Shown: piece by piece, positions 60,521 through 64,000 of the stretch | Position numbering within the stretch: position 1 is the stretch's first letter | Layout: each line of letters begins with the position of its first letter | NCBI GenBank assembly: GCA_964426545.1 | Contig: CAYRQP010000001.1 | Coordinates: 248,001-312,000, forward strand | Direction of reading: 5' to 3' | Origin: CAYRQP01 sp964426545 | GTDB lineage: Bacteria; Fermentibacterota; Fermentibacteria; Fermentibacterales; JCC-6 | Length of the DNA stretch: 64,000 nucleotides | Translations under genes and position numbers: made by a program | The notes under the pieces: generated by a model | Database searches by the model: none | What the model was told of the DNA's origin: nothing | The model's input: only the letters and a program-made list of their open reading frames with translations

Positions 60521-61477
60521 TCAGTTCACTGTGAAGATGTTCACTCCAAAGCCATTATAACCCAGGGAATCAATTACAAGCGGCTCTATTCTTCTCAACA
60601 ATTCTATTACATCACCGTAGTTGTATACATTGTAATCGAACATTGCGACTACCTGTATTTCTCGCCCTTCAATGTCTCTGCTGGAGAGTCTTCCGGGAAC
60701 CCAGTTTATCATCTGCTCAACTTCGCTATCTTTAAATTCGCTGCCTGATATTGCAATGTCCTTTTTGAGATTCCATTCGTCGAGAGTTGCTCTGAGCATA
60801 TCCGGTGTAAAGTAGAATTTCACGGTGACAGGCCCGGGTATGCTGTCAGACTCAGTTACTTCCATCCTGGCAAATGGAGCAGATACAACATCTGTTTCAG
60901 TACTGTCCGTCCAAACTCCAATCCTGTCTATTGTAAGCGGATCTAATTCCCGACCGCCTATTTTCTGCAGCATATAGGTCACGGTTGCCTTCAGCGGAAA
61001 ATCAGCATCCCCCAGAAATGAGACTGTAGACCCGTTAGGAATGGCTGCCATGTCGACACTTGCCCTTGAAAGAGCCGTCACTGTAGTGTCATTAGCAAGA
61101 CTCATAAGATAGACAATGTCAGAACCAACAAGTTCAGCAGTAGGATTGATCGGTATCTCGATAACCTGAGACTCAAAACTTTCCCGCTCAGGTGGCGGAG
61201 GTTCATAATATGGTGATTCCAGTGTGATAGCCGCTATCACTGCTATTATGACTCCTGCCAAAGCAATACCGATGCCGATTATTCTCGTCTGCTTCTTGTG
61301 TATGGGTACTTTGAACTCTGAATGTTCATCGAATTTTGCAGGTTCCGTTGACCTCTCCTGAATAGCACTTCTCTTCTCTTTTCCTGACAGATTCTGCGTT
61401 GAAAGTTCGAATCTGCAGTTTTCACACTTTCCTGAATCCCTACCCTCATTATTATGTCCGCAACTCCGACAATACAC
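60521..61477 (-). CDS. Zinc-ribbon membrane protein of unknown function
   Basis: A 318-residue protein with no family I recognise. CRSCGHNNEGRDSGKCENC at residues 3-21 is a rubredoxin-like zinc ribbon facing the cytoplasm; a single helix at about residues 64-85 follows, then a proline/glutamate linker (PPPPERES) and a ~220-residue outside domain with few cysteines. The layout, ribbon plus helix plus outside domain, recalls zinc_ribbon_2 membrane proteins. It lies 28 nt downstream of the PpiC-type lipoprotein gene; a 266-nt gap before the CDF start has no gene. Confidence 0.7.
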   Translation of the reverse strand: MYCRSCGHNNEGRDSGKCENCRFELSTQNLSGKEKRSAIQERSTEPAKFDEHSEFKVPIHKKQTRIIGIGIALAGVIIAVIAAITLESPYYEPPPPERESFESQVIEIPINPTAELVGSDIVYLMSLANDTTVTALSRASVDMAAIPNGSTVSFLGDADFPLKATVTYMLQKIGGRELDPLTIDRIGVWTDSTETDVVSAPFARMEVTESDSIPGPVTVKFYFTPDMLRATLDEWNLKKDIAISGSEFKDSEVEQMINWVPGRLSSRDIEGREIQVVAMFDYNVYNYGDVIELLRRIEPLVIDSLGYNGFGVNIFTVN

Positions 61478-61505
61478 CTGACACCTCCTGAACTGTAATT
61501 ATCCT

Positions 61506-63215
61506 CTAATCGATAATAGTAAGCGAATCTTCTTCTGTTCCAATTATTGTTTGAATACTATCCGTCATTAATGTTTCATCTGTTACATAGTTATTTATAA
61601 ACTCTCGGTCAACTTCAATATGATAAACTCCTCGTAAGCTGTCTACCAGAGAGACTACGACTTCCTCTTCCCTGTCATCATGGATCAATCCGCGCAGTTC
61701 TTCTTCGGATTCCTCGAATGTTGCCGTCCTCTCCGATTCCACAGATTCGAGTTGAAATGCAATAATCCTGTCGACTCCGAGGGTGCATAAGACCATCTCC
61801 CCAATCTCCATCGAAAACAGCAGTGAATCCCATGGCGGCGGAATGTCACTCATAGTCTGTGGAACAGTATGAATGGTGCCGCCTTCAGGAACAAGGGACT
61901 CCAGTACAGTCAGTTCTTCGAATGAAGGAAACGGGGTGTCTCCTGCATCTATGATGTCAGCAAGAATTCCGGACTGTTCCTCTCCTATGGCTGCGACTGC
62001 AAGAAACTCTCTCTTTTCAGGAACTATAAGCATTTCCCTATTGTCCTCATATGCTTCCATGATTTCTTCCGGGGTGGGTTCCAGTCGTGGCTCAATAACT
62101 GCATCATAATATAGGTCCAGCAGATAGTTGTCACATTGAGTCTCGATAAAATCGACTATATCAGGCAGTGTGTCCATCTGCATCCTGCGACCTTCCATCG
62201 CCATGATATCGTAAAGCCCCAGAATACTGCAATAACCTTCAACCCACTGCGGGTCAGTTGGAGTACGGGGCATCATCGAAGGAAGACTTTTGATGTTCTC
62301 GACAAGGCTCAGGAGGGTTCTCGACCCGCCGTCGAAAGTGTATGCTGATGAGTTTTCTTCATCAGTTGTATAAGGTTCATACAATCCAATGTTATCAAGA
62401 GCATGTTCCGCAACCAGTTCAGGAAGCCCCGGAATGACTGTAAGATGATTTGCTTCTCTCAGGCTGTCCTCCATAAACACTTTATACTCTTCCCGGGCAT
62501 GCGAAAGTATGTAATTTCGAATGAAACTAGCAATCTCTTCGTATGGTTCGACATCATAGGAATACAGTGAATCAACTCTCATGAAAACCCATCCTGCAGG
62601 GAGAGTATCAACGATGGATACTTCTCCTTCTTCGAGTCCTGCAAGAAGTTGACTGTGCCGATCGAGTATTCTCATAAAGTCAGTCGGCCCATTAATTCCG
62701 CCTGTCGTGACATCCATCTGATTGACGGTGTGCTCCTTTACAAGTTGACTCATATCCTCACCATTGAGAACTCTCTGTTTCAGCTCTTCACAAAAAGTAC
62801 TGTCGCGTACGGTCATGACCGTATATACAATATTCGTACCGAGATTTTCATAAAAAGTTTCAATAGTGTCTTCAGAAATCTCAACTCTTTCGTCGAGTAT
62901 ATAAACCAGCCATGTGTTTTGAAGCTGTTCTCTCTCTCTTTCGTATCTGTAGCGTTCCATTGCAGGGGTGTCATTCAGACCACGGGTACGAGCATCCTGC
63001 AGAATCAGCAGACGGTTGATAATCCCGTCGACAGTCGCATCTATGTAAACAGAATCGCCATTGCAGCGCTCCAGTGCAGGTTGTATCCTCTCCTGCGAGA
63101 CTTCAGAGTCTCCAACAGCAATTGCTATTGGTGTAGTGTCCTTTTCGCTGCAGGAAGCAAATCCTGCCAGAACAACAAAAGTAGTAATGGCGAAAAAACG
63201 GTTTTTACAGTGCAA
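61506..63215 (-). CDS. PpiC/SurA-type peptidyl-prolyl isomerase lipoprotein
   Basis: A 569-residue lipoprotein with a TTG start preceded by AAGGAG. The signal peptide ends in AGFASC, so Cys22 is the lipidation site. A SurA/PrsA-like N-terminal helical domain (GDSEVSQERIQPALERC) is followed by a parvulin-like segment around residues 130-225 (VYTVMTVRDSTFCEELKQR, GLEEGEVSIVDTLPAGWVFMRV). A second, poorer parvulin-like repeat lies at about 395-510 (KREFLAVAAIGEEQSGI, FSMEIGEMVLCTLGVDRII). It should chaperone outer-membrane or exported proteins, which fits the C25 protease and sorting-domain proteins. Confidence 0.82.
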   Translation of the reverse strand: MHCKNRFFAITTFVVLAGFASCSEKDTTPIAIAVGDSEVSQERIQPALERCNGDSVYIDATVDGIINRLLILQDARTRGLNDTPAMERYRYEREREQLQNTWLVYILDERVEISEDTIETFYENLGTNIVYTVMTVRDSTFCEELKQRVLNGEDMSQLVKEHTVNQMDVTTGGINGPTDFMRILDRHSQLLAGLEEGEVSIVDTLPAGWVFMRVDSLYSYDVEPYEEIASFIRNYILSHAREEYKVFMEDSLREANHLTVIPGLPELVAEHALDNIGLYEPYTTDEENSSAYTFDGGSRTLLSLVENIKSLPSMMPRTPTDPQWVEGYCSILGLYDIMAMEGRRMQMDTLPDIVDFIETQCDNYLLDLYYDAVIEPRLEPTPEEIMEAYEDNREMLIVPEKREFLAVAAIGEEQSGILADIIDAGDTPFPSFEELTVLESLVPEGGTIHTVPQTMSDIPPPWDSLLFSMEIGEMVLCTLGVDRIIAFQLESVESERTATFEESEEELRGLIHDDREEEVVVSLVDSLRGVYHIEVDREFINNYVTDETLMTDSIQTIIGTEEDSLTIID

Positions 63216-63308
63216 GTTATCTCCTTATCATGGTTCACTATATTACAATTACAAGTATACAATTATATTAACATAAGGCATAATTTCACAGTGCAGATTG
63301 GAGAACGC

Positions 63309-64000
63309 TTGAGCATTCTATTTTTGTTATTGGTCATCCTTCCATCACAATCGGAAATGCCCGCAATACCGAACGGATGGAGAGCCGGCATATTCGTAGT
63401 GGATACTCAAACCGATGAGTGTATTATCGATTTGAACTCGGAAGAATATTTCAGACCGGCATCCACCATTAAACTGCTGACATCTCTCGCGTGCATAAGC
63501 GAATTGGGTCCTTCATATGTCTGGGAGACCGAGTTGCTGGCAGATATGGTCTCACATATTCTCTATCTCCCGGCTAACGGTGCACCGCTCCTGAACGCCT
63601 ATCAGTTGGAAATCCTGGCGATGGAAACCGCTGCATCTCTCGAACCCGGGAGTTCATGGACACTTGTCTATGACACTTCTCTTTTCCTTGCAGAAGAACA
63701 TCTTCCGGGATGGTCGGAGAATGACTGGAATAAATCATACTGCTCACCTGTCAGTGCACTCGCTCTGGGCGACAACAACCTTGAATTGATTATCTCATCT
63801 ACCGGTGATTCGATTAGAATCTTCACATATCCGCCCCTCCCGCATCTGCAGCTGACAAGCACTATTTCCATAGGCTCATCGAAGAGGCTAACCTGGGAAG
63901 TGGATGGATGGGAGGAAAACCTCCCTGTCATCAATGTTCACGGCACCGTCAGACCGGGAACAGTTTCCACTCTGTATATTCCTTTTGCAGGAGCACCTTT
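63309..64000 (+). CDS. dacB: D-Ala-D-Ala carboxypeptidase, PBP4/S13 type (partial, C-terminus outside the window)
   Basis: The frame runs from a TTG at 63309 (GGAG 5 nt upstream; a GTG at 63291 is the alternative) through the window edge, 230 codons. A signal peptide (residues 1-15) is followed by FRPASTIKLLTSL, with the active-site SxxK at Ser52-Lys55, and SPVSALALGDNNLEL, matching the SALSxNDN region of PBP4. The KTG box lies beyond the edge. It would trim peptidoglycan in the periplasm. It is divergent from the PpiC-type gene, with a 93-nt AT-rich gap that probably holds both promoters. Confidence 0.8.
   Translation, partial: MSILFLLLVILPSQSEMPAIPNGWRAGIFVVDTQTDECIIDLNSEEYFRPASTIKLLTSLACISELGPSYVWETELLADMVSHILYLPANGAPLLNAYQLEILAMETAASLEPGSSWTLVYDTSLFLAEEHLPGWSENDWNKSYCSPVSALALGDNNLELIISSTGDSIRIFTYPPLPHLQLTSTISIGSSKRLTWEVDGWEENLPVINVHGTVRPGTVSTLYIPFAGAP

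Noticed and set aside
60521..60540. TGA stop of the zinc-ribbon protein as a selenocysteine codon
   Set aside because: selA/selB made this worth testing, but read-through adds only a few non-conserved residues before another stop and no SECIS-like hairpin is evident.

Overview
The window reads as the chromosome of an anaerobic, Gram-negative-type bacterium, probably an uncultured lineage of the FCB group (Fermentibacterota-like is my best guess, but nothing here settles it). Pointers: a C25 (gingipain-type) peptidase and a decayed FG-GAP protein that both end in a Por/FlgD-like sorting domain; single-chain pyruvate:ferredoxin oxidoreductase; a complete Rnf complex; LL-diaminopimelate aminotransferase; RNase HIII; lipoproteins; a selenocysteine-decoding pair; and meso-DAP-type peptidoglycan genes. 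Almost all genes belong to the chromosomal core, packed in long minus-strand operons with ATGA or TAATG overlaps.

Layout. 1-7247 (minus): a tight operon dapL-folB-folK-dNK-panC-panD-GlmU-like-HIT-LytR_C-rsfS-argS (argS runs off the left edge), mixing lysine/cell-wall, folate and pantothenate synthesis with translation. 7448-12369 (plus): secreted C25 peptidase, a hairpin repeat, and an XPD-like helicase fused to a PD-(D/E)xK nuclease. 12410-14540 (minus): acidic-repeat lipoprotein, RNase HIII, DUF3108 protein. 14831-19797 (plus): asnS and nifJ-type POR. 19800-21996: a RAYT transposase, tmRNA and rpmB enclosed by 61-bp inverted repeats related to the hairpin that ends ssrA. 21970-23625: radical SAM protein. 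23727-39013 (minus): the division/cell-wall (dcw) cluster mraZ-rsmH-ftsL-ftsI-murE-murF-mraY-murD-ftsW-murG-murC-ftsQ-ftsA-ftsZ, with an MraZ operator over its promoter. 39277-44532 (minus): polysaccharide genes (two nucleotide-sugar dehydrogenases, an SLBB protein, a Wzc-like tyrosine kinase). 44623-53795 (minus): nrdR, rnfCDGEAB, selA, selB. 53906-54155 (plus): tRNA-His, -Lys, -Arg. 54457-56608: an accessory pocket with gene remnants, a BrnT/BrnA toxin-antitoxin module and a palindromic repeat. 56636-63215 (minus): cupin, glycosyltransferase, class V aminotransferase, CDF transporter, zinc-ribbon membrane protein, PpiC-type lipoprotein. 63309-64000 (plus): start of a PBP4-type carboxypeptidase.

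How it fits together: POR makes reduced ferredoxin, Rnf turns it into an ion gradient and NADH, selA/selB sit in the same transcription unit as Rnf (hinting that redox selenoproteins exist elsewhere), and the dcw cluster, DapL and the partial PBP4 supply and process a DAP-type wall. The part most worth following up is the RAYT/ssrA/rpmB segment, where one repeat family appears to flank the transposase, end the tmRNA gene and supply the last codons of a core gene; the tmRNA also seems to encode an unusual degradation tag. No CRISPR array, prophage, integrase or rRNA was seen.
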